A stretch of DNA of 5,487 nucleotides from an uncultured Desulfovibrio sp. (GCA_946490455.1 CAMLXE010000131.1:1-5487); one strand, 5' to 3'. Counted from the stretch's first letter, positions 1 through 5,487 are shown. Numbers and translations are program-made. The notes: generated by a model not told the origin, from the sequence alone.

Positions 1-704
1 ACAAGTATATCATCAATGGTTCCAAGGTGTTCATCACCAACAGTGGTGTGGGCGAAACCTTTGTCATTTTCGCCATGACCGATAAGAGCAAGGGGCTCAA
101 GGGTATCAGCGCCTTTATCGTGGAAAGCAGCTTCCCCGGATTCATTGTGGGACAGGCTGAAGAAAAGCTTGGTATCCGCGCTTCCGCTACGCATGAACTG
201 ATCTTCAAGAATATGGAAGTTCCTGCTGAAAACATGCTTGGAAAGGAAGGACAGGGCTTCAAGATTGCCATGTCCACACTGGATGGTGGCCGTATCGGTA
301 TTGCTGCTCAGGCCGTGGGTATTGCTCAGGCTGCACTGGATGCCGCCGTTGCCTATACCAAGGAACGTGTTCAGTTCGGCAAACCCATCAGCGCCAATCA
401 GGGCATTCAGTGGATGCTGGCCGATATGGCCACCGAACTTCAGGCTGCCCGTCTGCTTACCTATGATGCAGCCAAGAAGCGTGACACCGGCGAACGGTAC
501 AGCATGGAAGCTGCCATGGCCAAGCTGAAGGCTGCTTCTGTGGCCATGGATATCACCGTCAAATCAATTCAGCTGCATGGCGGTATCGGCTTTACCACCA
601 ACTATCCTGTTGAGCGTTTCATGCGTGACGCCAAGATCACTGAAATTTATGAAGGTACCAGCCAGGTTCAGAAGATGGTCATCTCCGGTAACCTGCTTGC
701 CTAA
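1..704 (+). CDS. Acyl-CoA dehydrogenase, short-chain/butyryl-CoA type (5'-truncated by the window)
   Basis: This is the C-terminal 233 residues of an FAD-dependent acyl-CoA dehydrogenase, which interconverts an acyl-CoA and its 2,3-enoyl-CoA in the cytoplasm with electrons passed to electron-transfer flavoprotein. The frame is open from base 3 and begins inside the middle beta domain (YIINGSKVFITNSG). It continues through the linker KLGIRASATHEL and VPAENMLGKEGQGF into the C-terminal helical domain. The FAD-contacting segment QLHGGIGF lies near residues 191-198 of the fragment. The catalytic base is the Glu of EIYEGTSQ, codon 651-653. The position of that Glu and the ending EGTSQVQKMVISGNLL resemble the short-chain/butyryl-CoA dehydrogenases, so a C4-type substrate is likely but not proven. 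Relatives are about 380 residues long, so roughly 150 N-terminal residues lie upstream. No frameshift is seen, and the gene ends 32 nt before a strong terminator, so it is the last gene of its transcript. Confidence 0.95.
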   Translation, partial: KYIINGSKVFITNSGVGETFVIFAMTDKSKGLKGISAFIVESSFPGFIVGQAEEKLGIRASATHELIFKNMEVPAENMLGKEGQGFKIAMSTLDGGRIGIAAQAVGIAQAALDAAVAYTKERVQFGKPISANQGIQWMLADMATELQAARLLTYDAAKKRDTGERYSMEAAMAKLKAASVAMDITVKSIQLHGGIGFTTNYPVERFMRDAKITEIYEGTSQVQKMVISGNLLA

Positions 705-736
705 TGCGTATTCAGTCTGCTGACTGTATGGAATAA

Positions 737-772
737 GGGGTGCTTCCCGGCTGGGGAGGCACCCCCTTTTTT
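737..772 (+). terminator. Intrinsic terminator of the acyl-CoA dehydrogenase transcript
   Basis: The 12-bp stem pairs GGGGTGCTTCCC (737-748) with GGGAGGCACCCC (754-765), with one G-T wobble and a 5-nt loop. One further C and then six T follow (767-772). It lies 32 nt after the stop codon and has the textbook form of a Rho-independent terminator on the plus strand. Confidence 0.92.
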
Positions 773-1147
773 ATGCTTTGCTGCTGGCTGTGTGATGTCT
801 TCAAACGCCCTTTTTTTGCTCGGCTGAAGGCATATAGCCAGTCATGCGTTGCCGGTATTGCTTTCTGTTTGTGTCATGTCCGGGAGCAGGGGAGAGACGC
901 TTGCATGCGGGCAAGGCTGCTTTTGGTTCTCTGGTCCATGCCGGTGTTATGGGATATGCCTTTTCATTTTTTTGATGGGAGAATGGAGCCGGACAGGATT
1001 GGCATGCGGCAATGATCGAAGGAAGTGCATGCCGTTGGTGGATGCCGGATACCGGTACCATGTCTCCCGCCGAATGTCTGCGTCCATACCTGGGCGAGAT
1101 GTTTTCCCCTTTCAGGATATCGTGCGAGGGAGGGGCTTGCTGTTCCC
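773..1147. other. Non-coding gap, nothing recognised
   Basis: Short open frames exist on both strands, but none has a convincing ribosome-binding site or a product I recognise. One of the larger plus-strand frames begins inside the terminator, and others run through the agmatinase promoter into the gene start. Visible structure is limited to a small hairpin, CTTGC (900-904) with GCAAG (911-915), and a perfect 7-bp inverted repeat, GGCATGC (1001-1007) with GCATGCC (1027-1033). A decayed gene cannot be excluded, but I see no residual motif of one. Confidence 0.5.
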
Positions 1148-1176
1148 TTTGCAGTCGGTTTCGGGTCTGCTATCAT
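1148..1176 (+). promoter_or_regulatory. Candidate sigma70-type promoter of the agmatinase gene
   Basis: A -10 box TATCAT (1171-1176, five of six consensus bases) is preceded at 17 nt by TTTGCA (1148-1153, four of six). Transcription would start near 1183, leaving a leader of about 90 nt before the ATG at 1272. An inverted repeat, ATCATC (1172-1177) and GATGAT (1184-1189), overlaps the -10 box and the expected start, and could be an operator. The call rests on sequence match and position only. Confidence 0.45.
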
Positions 1177-1271
1177 CCTCGCAGATGATGATTTTGTATC
1201 AACGATTCGGTGTACCCCAAAGAGACCGGATTCGACGCCGAAAAGGTATCTGAATTTCGAGGAGTGCTGTC

Positions 1272-2150
1272 ATGCCTGTTGCTGATTCTGATAGAAGGCG
1301 GTTTCTTGCTTCCGAACTTGCCCCCTGCGAACCCGATTCCGCTCTGTTTCATATTCTTCCTGTGCCAATGGAAGCGTCTGTGTCCTATGGTGGAGGTACG
1401 AAGAACGGACCTGATGCCATTCTTGAGGCCTCGGATCAGCTGGAGCTTTGGGATGGGGAATCCGTTCCTGCCAATCTGGGAATCTATACATGGCCTGCGG
1501 TAGATTGTTCCGGTGAGGCGGAGCGCGTGCTGAAACGGGTTGAGAAAGCCGTAACCCATATCCAGACGTATGGCGGCATACCGGTTCTTCTTGGTGGAGA
1601 ACATACGGTTACATACGGTGCTCTTGCTTCGCTTGCAGCAAAACATGGCCGTTTCGGTGTCGTTCAGTTCGATGCCCATGCGGATTTGCGTGATTCCTAT
1701 GAGGGAACGCCCTGGAGCCATGCATGTGTCATGCGACGGGCCGTAAGTGATCTGGGCCTGCCTCTGGTCCAGTTTGGCGTTCGGGCTCTCTGCCTCGATG
1801 AAGTGGCTGCCCGTGAAAGGCACGATGTTCATTTTCTGGATGCGGCTGCCTTTGCCGATAATCCTGTCTTTTCTTTCCCCGCTGACTTTCCGGAACAGAT
1901 TTATCTGACCTTTGATGTGGATGGTCTTGATCCGTCCATCATGCCAGCGACGGGAACGCCTGTCCCCGGGGGACTTGGCTGGTATGCGGCTCTGAAACTG
2001 GCAGAGATGGCTTTGCGTGGAAGAAAGGTCCTTGGAATGGATGTGGTGGAGCTGGCTCCCATTCCCGGCCTGCACATGGCAGATTTTGCGGCCGCTCGGT
2101 TGACGTATGCACTTATGGGGCTTGTGCAGCGTGTTTCTGCGCTGAAGTGA
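1272..2150 (+). CDS. speB: Agmatinase / arginase-family ureohydrolase
   Basis: The 292-residue product belongs to the binuclear-manganese ureohydrolases. Agmatinase hydrolyses agmatine to putrescine and urea in the cytoplasm, feeding polyamine synthesis. All metal-binding motifs are present: GGEHT with His111, DAHAD with Asp134, His136 and Asp138, and FDVDGLDPS with Asp215 and Asp217. The later conserved pieces PATGTPVPGG (225-234) and the Glu of VVELAP (260) are also there. The loop SYEGTPWSHACVMRR (142-156) sits where agmatinases read the substrate and fits agmatinase better than arginase, but other guanidino substrates remain possible. Length is normal for the family. The start is fixed by GAGGAG at 1259-1264, 7 nt before ATG. 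The gene appears monocistronic, with its own candidate promoter and a terminator 23 nt after the stop; no polyamine-synthesis partner is visible here. Confidence 0.88.
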   Translation: MPVADSDRRRFLASELAPCEPDSALFHILPVPMEASVSYGGGTKNGPDAILEASDQLELWDGESVPANLGIYTWPAVDCSGEAERVLKRVEKAVTHIQTYGGIPVLLGGEHTVTYGALASLAAKHGRFGVVQFDAHADLRDSYEGTPWSHACVMRRAVSDLGLPLVQFGVRALCLDEVAARERHDVHFLDAAAFADNPVFSFPADFPEQIYLTFDVDGLDPSIMPATGTPVPGGLGWYAALKLAEMALRGRKVLGMDVVELAPIPGLHMADFAAARLTYALMGLVQRVSALK

Positions 2151-2173
2151 TCGTGCAGAAAAAATGCAAAAGG

Positions 2174-2213
2174 AAAAAGACCGCTGAAGCAGAAGCTTCC
2201 AGGGGTCTTTTTT
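2174..2213. terminator. Bidirectional intrinsic terminator between convergent genes
   Basis: The outer stem AAAAAGACC (2174-2182) pairs with GGTCTTTTT (2204-2212). An inner stem GAAGC (2186-2190) with GCTTC (2195-2199) closes on the tetraloop AGAA. Plus-strand transcripts of the agmatinase gene would end in the T-run 2208-2213. The minus strand also ends the hairpin with five T, followed by CC and four more T, so it can stop transcripts arriving from the acyltransferase gene. Confidence 0.88.
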
Positions 2214-2421
2214 ATGGTCCTGCTGAATTTGGTATCTCGGCCATGACGGCGGCAGGTGTTGCGCGGCGTCATGGCAGGAATACCGCATCGGAAGAGCCTT
2301 GGTTCTCGGCATCATCCAGTGAGGTCAGGCAGACATTTCTGCCCTGCCGCTGGATTGCAGCGTATCTCTTGTTATTCTTAAATGTCACATGGAATTTCTG
2401 GCTGTGGAATGAACAGGTCAT
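2214..2421. other. Convergent intergenic gap with two hairpins
   Basis: This 208-nt stretch lies between the agmatinase terminator and the stop codon of the minus-strand acyltransferase. No open frame here looks real. It contains a perfect 9-bp inverted repeat, GCCATGACG (2240-2248) with CGTCATGGC (2267-2275), and a longer compound hairpin at 2314-2355. The latter is built from ATCCAG with CTGGAT and an inner CAGGCAGA with TCTGCCCTG (one bulged base) around the loop CATT. Neither is followed by a T-run on either strand. On the minus strand both would lie in the 3' untranslated part of the acyltransferase mRNA. Confidence 0.55.
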
Positions 2422-3231
2422 TCAGCGCGGAAGAGCGTTTTCTTCCTTTCCCCATGCCTCAAGACGGGACATGATGAAATCTGAGATGTGCTGATGCTCT
2501 TCCTTGCCCGTACCGGAAATATGGACAGGCTCCCCAAATTCAAAATGGATTGTTCTGGATGGGGTAATCGGTCCAAAGTCCTTCAATTTTTCTCCGTTCC
2601 CCCAGGCATCGGTCTTGAGGGCAATGGGAATGACGGGAGCTCCGGTTTTTCTGGCCAGTTTGACACCAATGGTGTTGAAGTGCGCAGGATCAAAAACGGG
2701 TGTACGGGTACTTTGGGGAAAGATGATGATGGAACGCCCGGCACGAAGACGTTCGTTACCGCCGTCCATGACAGCAACGAGATCCTCGCGGGGATTGGTT
2801 CTGCCCACAACAATGGGCTTGCGTGATCCCAGAACCTTGCCGAAGAAGGGATATTTGAGCAGGCTTTCCTTGACAACAAAGGTCACATCTTTCCACGGCT
2901 GGATGATGGAAGGCAAAACAAAAGTTTCCAGAGTGCTCATGTGATTGCCGATAAAGATACATGGCTCCTCGAGCGTACGGAAATTCTCCATGCCGGTTGC
3001 TTCGATACGGCAGCCGCTGGCCTCCAGATTAGCGACAACTTCCTCACTGCTGCGGACCCAGGCTTCACTGTCGTAGAGGCCCTTTCCTGCTTTCAGTCCT
3101 GCTCTGAGGACAATCATGAGGAGAGGAAGATAGAATCCGGCATCGGGGAATGTCTTCCGAAACCAGCTGGGAGTTGCCGCAGCTGAACTGTATGCCATAT
3201 TTTGGAATATATAGGGCTGTTGTGTCATCAT
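2422..3231 (-). CDS. PlsC-like lysophospholipid acyltransferase family protein with altered catalytic motifs
   Basis: The 269-residue product resembles the LPLAT/PlsC superfamily, membrane-surface enzymes that move acyl chains onto glycerol-phosphate lipids. Motif order fits: NHMSTLE (96-102) at motif I, VVGR (141-144) at motif II, FPQSTR (171-176) at motif III and APVIPIAL (198-205) at motif IV. A hydrophobic stretch near 33-48 (FYLPLLMIVLRAGL) could attach it to the inner membrane; no signal peptide is seen. Motif I is HX4E rather than the usual HX4D, and motif III is FPQSTR rather than FPEGTR, so the substrate and even the reaction are uncertain. I have the impression that similar variants occur in Desulfovibrio relatives, but cannot check it here. 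Two ATG codons in a row (3231 and 3228) follow AAAAGG at a usable distance; the second has the better spacing. It is probably the last gene of the pyrR-rarA operon, 58 nt after rarA. Confidence 0.82.
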   Translation of the reverse strand: MMTQQPYIFQNMAYSSAAATPSWFRKTFPDAGFYLPLLMIVLRAGLKAGKGLYDSEAWVRSSEEVVANLEASGCRIEATGMENFRTLEEPCIFIGNHMSTLETFVLPSIIQPWKDVTFVVKESLLKYPFFGKVLGSRKPIVVGRTNPREDLVAVMDGGNERLRAGRSIIIFPQSTRTPVFDPAHFNTIGVKLARKTGAPVIPIALKTDAWGNGEKLKDFGPITPSRTIHFEFGEPVHISGTGKEEHQHISDFIMSRLEAWGKEENALPR

Positions 3232-3289
3232 TCATGCCTTTTTATTGGGAGAAATTGACAGGACAGGAACCGTTGCACCGACGGCAGCG

Positions 3290-4504
3290 TCAGCGGGGAT
3301 TCCTTTTCAGACGTCGGGTCCAGCTTGCCAGACGAGGTTCTTCGCCATACTCCTTGGGCTGGTAGAATATCCTGTTGCGGACGGAGGGAGGCAAATAGTC
3401 CTGTTCCACCCAGCCTTGCGGAAAATTATGGGGATACTTGTAATCCTTGCCATAGCCCCATTCCTTTTGCAGCTGAGTGGAGGCGTTTCGCAGATGCAGG
3501 GGAACGGCCTGAGGACCGTTGAGCTTCACTTCCCGGGCTGCATTGGCATAGGCCGCATAAGTGGAATTGCTCTTGCGTGCCAGCGCCAGATAAACGGCTG
3601 TCTCGGCCAGAGGAATATAGCCTTCGGGCATTCCTACAAATTCGACAGCCTGCTGACAGGCAACGGCCAGTGGCAGGGCCTGTGGATCTGCAAGCCCCAC
3701 ATCTTCGGAAGCAGAGAGAATAAGGCGTCGGCAGATGAAACGCGGGTCTTCCCCTCCTTCCAGCAGGCAGGCGAGGTAGTACAGGGCTGCATCCGGATCG
3801 CTTCCCCGTATGGATTTGATAAGGGCAGATGCGTATTCGTAGTGGCTGTCTCCATCCTTGTCATGCCGGGCAATCACTTCGGGAAGGGTTGCCTTGACGT
3901 GAGAGAGCGTTCGCTTTTCTTCGGGAAGCGAAGCCGCATATTCCACAAGATTCAGCAGCGTTCGCGCGTCTCCGTGCGCTGCTGAAGCCAGAAAATCAAG
4001 AACGTCATCCTGCAGAACAATATTAAGCGAGTCTGCACCTCTTTTGCCAAGTTCCAGAAGCTCACTGCGGCCAAGCTGACGGAGGCGCAGCACATGGAGA
4101 CGCGAAAGGAGCTGACGGGTGACGCTGAACGAAGGATTTTCTGTCGTTGTCGCGATCATGGTCAGCTCACCGGACTCCAGCAGAGGCAGGAAGAAGTCCT
4201 GTTGAGCCTTTGAGAAGCGGTGCAACTCGTCAAGAACCAGAATATCTACACCAGTAAGCCTCCGGCGTAATTGCTGAAGCCCGGCTTCTGGAGCACTCAG
4301 ACGCAGAACATGGCCTCCACGGGCACGGGCAAGAAGCAGCGCCAGCGTTGACTTGCCACAGCCGGGAGGCCCGAACAGCAGCAGGCTGGGCAGCCTTGGC
4401 GCCTTCATGAGCGTTTCCAGCCGTTCGGCCAGATGGCTCTGCCCTACAAAGAGCGAAAGTTCTGTAGGGCGCAGACGTTCCGGTAAGGGCTGCGAGAGGG
4501 TCAT
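3290..4504 (-). CDS. rarA: RarA/MgsA-family AAA+ replication-associated ATPase
   Basis: The 404-residue product is a clamp-loader-like AAA+ ATPase of the RarA (MgsA, WRNIP1) family, which acts at stalled replication forks and single-stranded DNA gaps. The sequence shows Walker A GPPGCGKST (45-53), Walker B ILVLDELHRF (88-97), sensor 1 in TTTENPSF (119-126), the Ser-Arg of LLSRLHVL (132-139) where the arginine finger lies, and sensor 2 in GDARTLLN (178-185). The family-specific C-terminal part is clear: KSIRGSDPDAALYYLA (230-245), LILSASEDVGLADPQAL (261-277) and PLHLRNASTQLQKEWGYG (335-352). It is shorter than E. coli RarA (about 447 residues), with a compact Walker A-B interval, and ends in a basic tail, RRLKRNPR. 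The ATG lies 3 nt after the pyrR stop; no strong ribosome-binding site precedes it, so translational coupling to pyrR is likely. Confidence 0.92.
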   Translation of the reverse strand: MTLSQPLPERLRPTELSLFVGQSHLAERLETLMKAPRLPSLLLFGPPGCGKSTLALLLARARGGHVLRLSAPEAGLQQLRRRLTGVDILVLDELHRFSKAQQDFFLPLLESGELTMIATTTENPSFSVTRQLLSRLHVLRLRQLGRSELLELGKRGADSLNIVLQDDVLDFLASAAHGDARTLLNLVEYAASLPEEKRTLSHVKATLPEVIARHDKDGDSHYEYASALIKSIRGSDPDAALYYLACLLEGGEDPRFICRRLILSASEDVGLADPQALPLAVACQQAVEFVGMPEGYIPLAETAVYLALARKSNSTYAAYANAAREVKLNGPQAVPLHLRNASTQLQKEWGYGKDYKYPHNFPQGWVEQDYLPPSVRNRIFYQPKEYGEEPRLASWTRRLKRNPR

Positions 4505-4507
4505 GGA

Positions 4508-5044
4508 TTACTCGTTGCTTTCCAGCGTGACCTCGTCCGTACCGTCACGCTCGGCAAGAAGAACATTTACTTTTTCTGCGCGGGACGTATTGACGGTGCG
4601 TCCCACATAGTCCCCATGAATGGGAAGTTCCCTGTGGCCTCTATCGACCAGAACAAGCAGTTCAACCTGTCCTGGCCGACCGTAATCCAGAATGGCTTCC
4701 AGAGCTGCACGAATGGTCCGTCCCGTATAAAGGACGTCATCTACAAGAATGACTCGCTTTCCATCAAGCGGGGTAGCAATGTGGGATTCACCGATAATCG
4801 GGCGATTGCTTGAGCTGGTCCAGTCGTCTCTGTAGAGATTGATATCCAGGGTGCCAAAGGGAATCTTTCGTCCCAGCTTCTCTTCAAGCATCTTTTCAAG
4901 CCGCAGCGCAAGATCTGCTCCACGCCGCTGAATACCCAGGAGAACGGTCTGCTCGCAGTCTCCATGACGTTCAATGATCTGGAAGGCTAACCTGTCAAGA
5001 ATGCGGGTTATTTCATCAGCATTGAGAATTCTTGTTGTTTTCAT
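4508..5044 (-). CDS. pyrR: PyrR bifunctional pyrimidine regulator / uracil phosphoribosyltransferase
   Basis: The 178-residue product is a type I phosphoribosyltransferase of the PyrR family. Such proteins make UMP from uracil and PRPP, and in many bacteria also bind pyr mRNA in response to UMP. The PRPP-binding loop VILVDDVLYTGRT (98-110) is intact, and other PyrR landmarks are visible: LLGIQRRGADLALRL (35-49), DINLYRDDW (67-75) and LVDRGHRELPI (132-142). Length matches the family. The frame is open further upstream to 5218, but the ATG at 5044 is chosen because AGAGG precedes it by 5 nt and homology begins there with MKTTRILNADEITRIL. It is the first gene of the probable operon with rarA. 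No pyr biosynthesis gene or PyrR-type attenuator is in view, so whether this protein regulates RNA or only salvages uracil cannot be told from here. Confidence 0.93.
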   Translation of the reverse strand: MKTTRILNADEITRILDRLAFQIIERHGDCEQTVLLGIQRRGADLALRLEKMLEEKLGRKIPFGTLDINLYRDDWTSSSNRPIIGESHIATPLDGKRVILVDDVLYTGRTIRAALEAILDYGRPGQVELLVLVDRGHRELPIHGDYVGRTVNTSRAEKVNVLLAERDGTDEVTLESNE

Positions 5045-5049
5045 GGAAA

Positions 5050-5054
5050 CCTCT
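5050..5054 (-). promoter_or_regulatory. Ribosome-binding site deciding the pyrR start
   Basis: On the minus strand AGAGG, within AAAGAGGTTTCC, lies 5 nt before the ATG at 5044. It supports the 178-residue start over the longer frame beginning at 5218, whose extra 58 residues have no family counterpart. Confidence 0.8.
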
Positions 5055-5072
5055 TTGAAAGAAGTTGGAAAT

Positions 5073-5085
5073 CTGATGGCATCAG
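5073..5085. repeat. Perfect 13-bp palindrome in the pyrR leader
   Basis: CTGATG and CATCAG flank a single central base, a perfect dyad 29-41 nt upstream of the pyrR ATG and about 30 nt downstream of the expected transcription start. The form suits a dimeric DNA-binding protein better than an RNA hairpin, because the RNA loop would be very small. Function is unproven and chance is possible. Confidence 0.4.
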
Positions 5086-5121
5086 GTATCTGAAAGATGA
5101 TGATTTCATTTTTCGGAAGAG

Positions 5122-5150
5122 AGAATAGCGTATTCCATCTGGTCTGGGAA
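5122..5150 (-). promoter_or_regulatory. Candidate promoter of the pyrR-rarA-acyltransferase operon
   Basis: Read on the minus strand, TTCCCA (5150-5145, four of six bases) and TATTCT (5127-5122, four of six) are separated by 17 nt. Transcription would begin near 5115, giving a leader of about 70 nt. The -10 box lies within a small dyad, GAATA-GCG-TATTC (5124-5136). Both boxes are weak matches, so the call rests mostly on spacing and position. Confidence 0.38.
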
Positions 5151-5266
5151 GAGACTTTGGACGAGGAATTCAGCCGGCCACCTGTGATACCCGTTTGATA
5201 ACACGGCTCTCTTGCCATGATCTGCTGTAATGGAGGGCAGAGGACAGCGTATTTCGAGAAGGAAAC

Positions 5267-5294
5267 TTGACAAGATGGCAGGGAACCCTATCCT
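5267..5294 (+). promoter_or_regulatory. Candidate sigma70-type promoter of the HesB/IscA-like gene
   Basis: A full-consensus -35 box TTGACA (5267-5272) is followed after 16 nt by TATCCT (5289-5294, four of six bases). The expected start is near 5301, giving a leader of about 85 nt before the ATG at 5386. The leader has only a weak possible stem, CCCG with CGGG, just after the start. Confidence 0.5.
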
Positions 5295-5385
5295 GATGAA
5301 GACCCCGGAAGGTTTACGGGACTTGAGCTGAATGCGCCAATCTGGCCTGCTCGTTGGTACATTTCATTACATTCCAGGAGAAAGC

Positions 5386-5487
5386 ATGATTACTGTCAGT
5401 GATGAAGCGCGAAAGGAACTTGAAGCCTATTTTGAAGGCAAGGAAAAAACGCCAATTCGTGTTTACCTCGCTCCCGGCGGATGTGGT
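5386..5487 (+). CDS. HesB/IscA-like Fe-S protein, N-terminal 34 residues (cut by window end)
   Basis: The visible part reads MITVSDEARKELEAYFEGK, then EKTPIRVYLAPGGCG. The opening helix followed by a strand ending in Gly-Gly-Cys-Gly matches the start of the HesB/IscA (A-type carrier) fold, in which this first Cys is one of the ligands for iron or an Fe-S cluster. Closest in style are the small IscA/HesB family proteins of Desulfovibrio relatives, about 100-110 residues long. The start is supported by AGGAG (5376-5380), 5 nt before ATG. The C-terminal Cys-rich part, which would separate a true A-type carrier from a divergent or selenocysteine-containing HesB-like protein, lies outside the window. 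The gene is divergent from pyrR. Confidence 0.75.
   Translation, partial: MITVSDEARKELEAYFEGKEKTPIRVYLAPGGCG

Noticed and set aside
801..1061. An 86-residue minus-strand open frame in the same gap
   Set aside because: GGAG lies only 2 nt before its ATG, no domain is recognisable, and competing frames of similar length on both strands suggest chance.
849..1253. A 134-residue plus-strand open frame in the gap before the agmatinase gene
   Set aside because: It has no convincing ribosome-binding site, an odd Cys- and Arg-rich composition, no recognised motif, and it runs through the likely agmatinase promoter.
1173..2315. A 380-residue minus-strand open frame opposite the agmatinase gene
   Set aside because: It is the antisense shadow of a gene with a complete set of catalytic motifs; its own translation shows no family features and it crosses the terminator.
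3232..3289. A possible terminator between rarA and the acyltransferase gene
   Set aside because: Only a 4-bp stem (CCGT with ACGG) is present and it is not followed by a T-run on the minus strand.
3245..3985. A 246-residue plus-strand open frame opposite rarA
   Set aside because: It is antisense to the conserved C-terminal half of RarA and its translation has no recognisable domain.
5045..5218. N-terminal extension of PyrR from an ATG at 5218
   Set aside because: The extra 58 residues have no PyrR counterpart, cover the candidate promoter, and a good ribosome-binding site stands before the ATG at 5044.
1..5487. Mobile element, CRISPR array, tRNA, rRNA or phage gene
   Set aside because: No transposase or integrase motif, no regularly spaced repeats, no terminal inverted repeats and no tRNA-like cloverleaf were seen on either strand.

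Overview
The window is about 5.5 kb of ordinary bacterial chromosome with moderate GC content (near 50 % by eye). It holds four complete genes and two genes cut by the window edges. The organism is most likely a sulfate-reducer-type member of the Desulfovibrionales (Desulfobacterota). This inference rests on the HesB/IscA-like protein beginning, the acyltransferase with its unusual motifs, and the presence of PyrR in a Gram-negative-looking setting. No marker gene proves it.

Layout from left to right. (1) The C-terminal two thirds of a short-chain/butyryl-type acyl-CoA dehydrogenase (+), closed by a strong intrinsic terminator at 737-772. (2) A gap of about 500 nt with no convincing gene, carrying a few inverted repeats and, at its right end, a probable promoter. 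(3) A complete agmatinase/ureohydrolase (+, 1272-2150) with all six manganese ligands visible, closed by a hairpin at 2174-2213 that can terminate in both directions. (4) A convergent gap of about 200 nt with two further hairpins. (5) A minus-strand cluster read right to left: pyrR (5044-4508), a RarA/MgsA-type AAA+ ATPase (4504-3290) and a PlsC-like acyltransferase (3231-2422). pyrR and rarA are 3 nt apart; rarA and the acyltransferase are 58 nt apart with no terminator between them, so the three probably form one operon. (6) A divergent 341-nt regulatory region with candidate promoters for both directions. (7) The first 34 codons of a HesB/IscA-like protein (+), cut by the window end.

The genes cover acyl-CoA oxidation/reduction, polyamine or guanidino-compound metabolism, pyrimidine salvage/regulation, replication-fork maintenance, phospholipid acylation and Fe-S metabolism. 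They do not form one pathway, and I found no defence system, mobile element, CRISPR array, tRNA or rRNA. The points most worth a second look are the altered catalytic motifs of the acyltransferase (HX4E and FPQSTR), the structured convergent gap, and small palindromes at the pyrR and agmatinase promoters.
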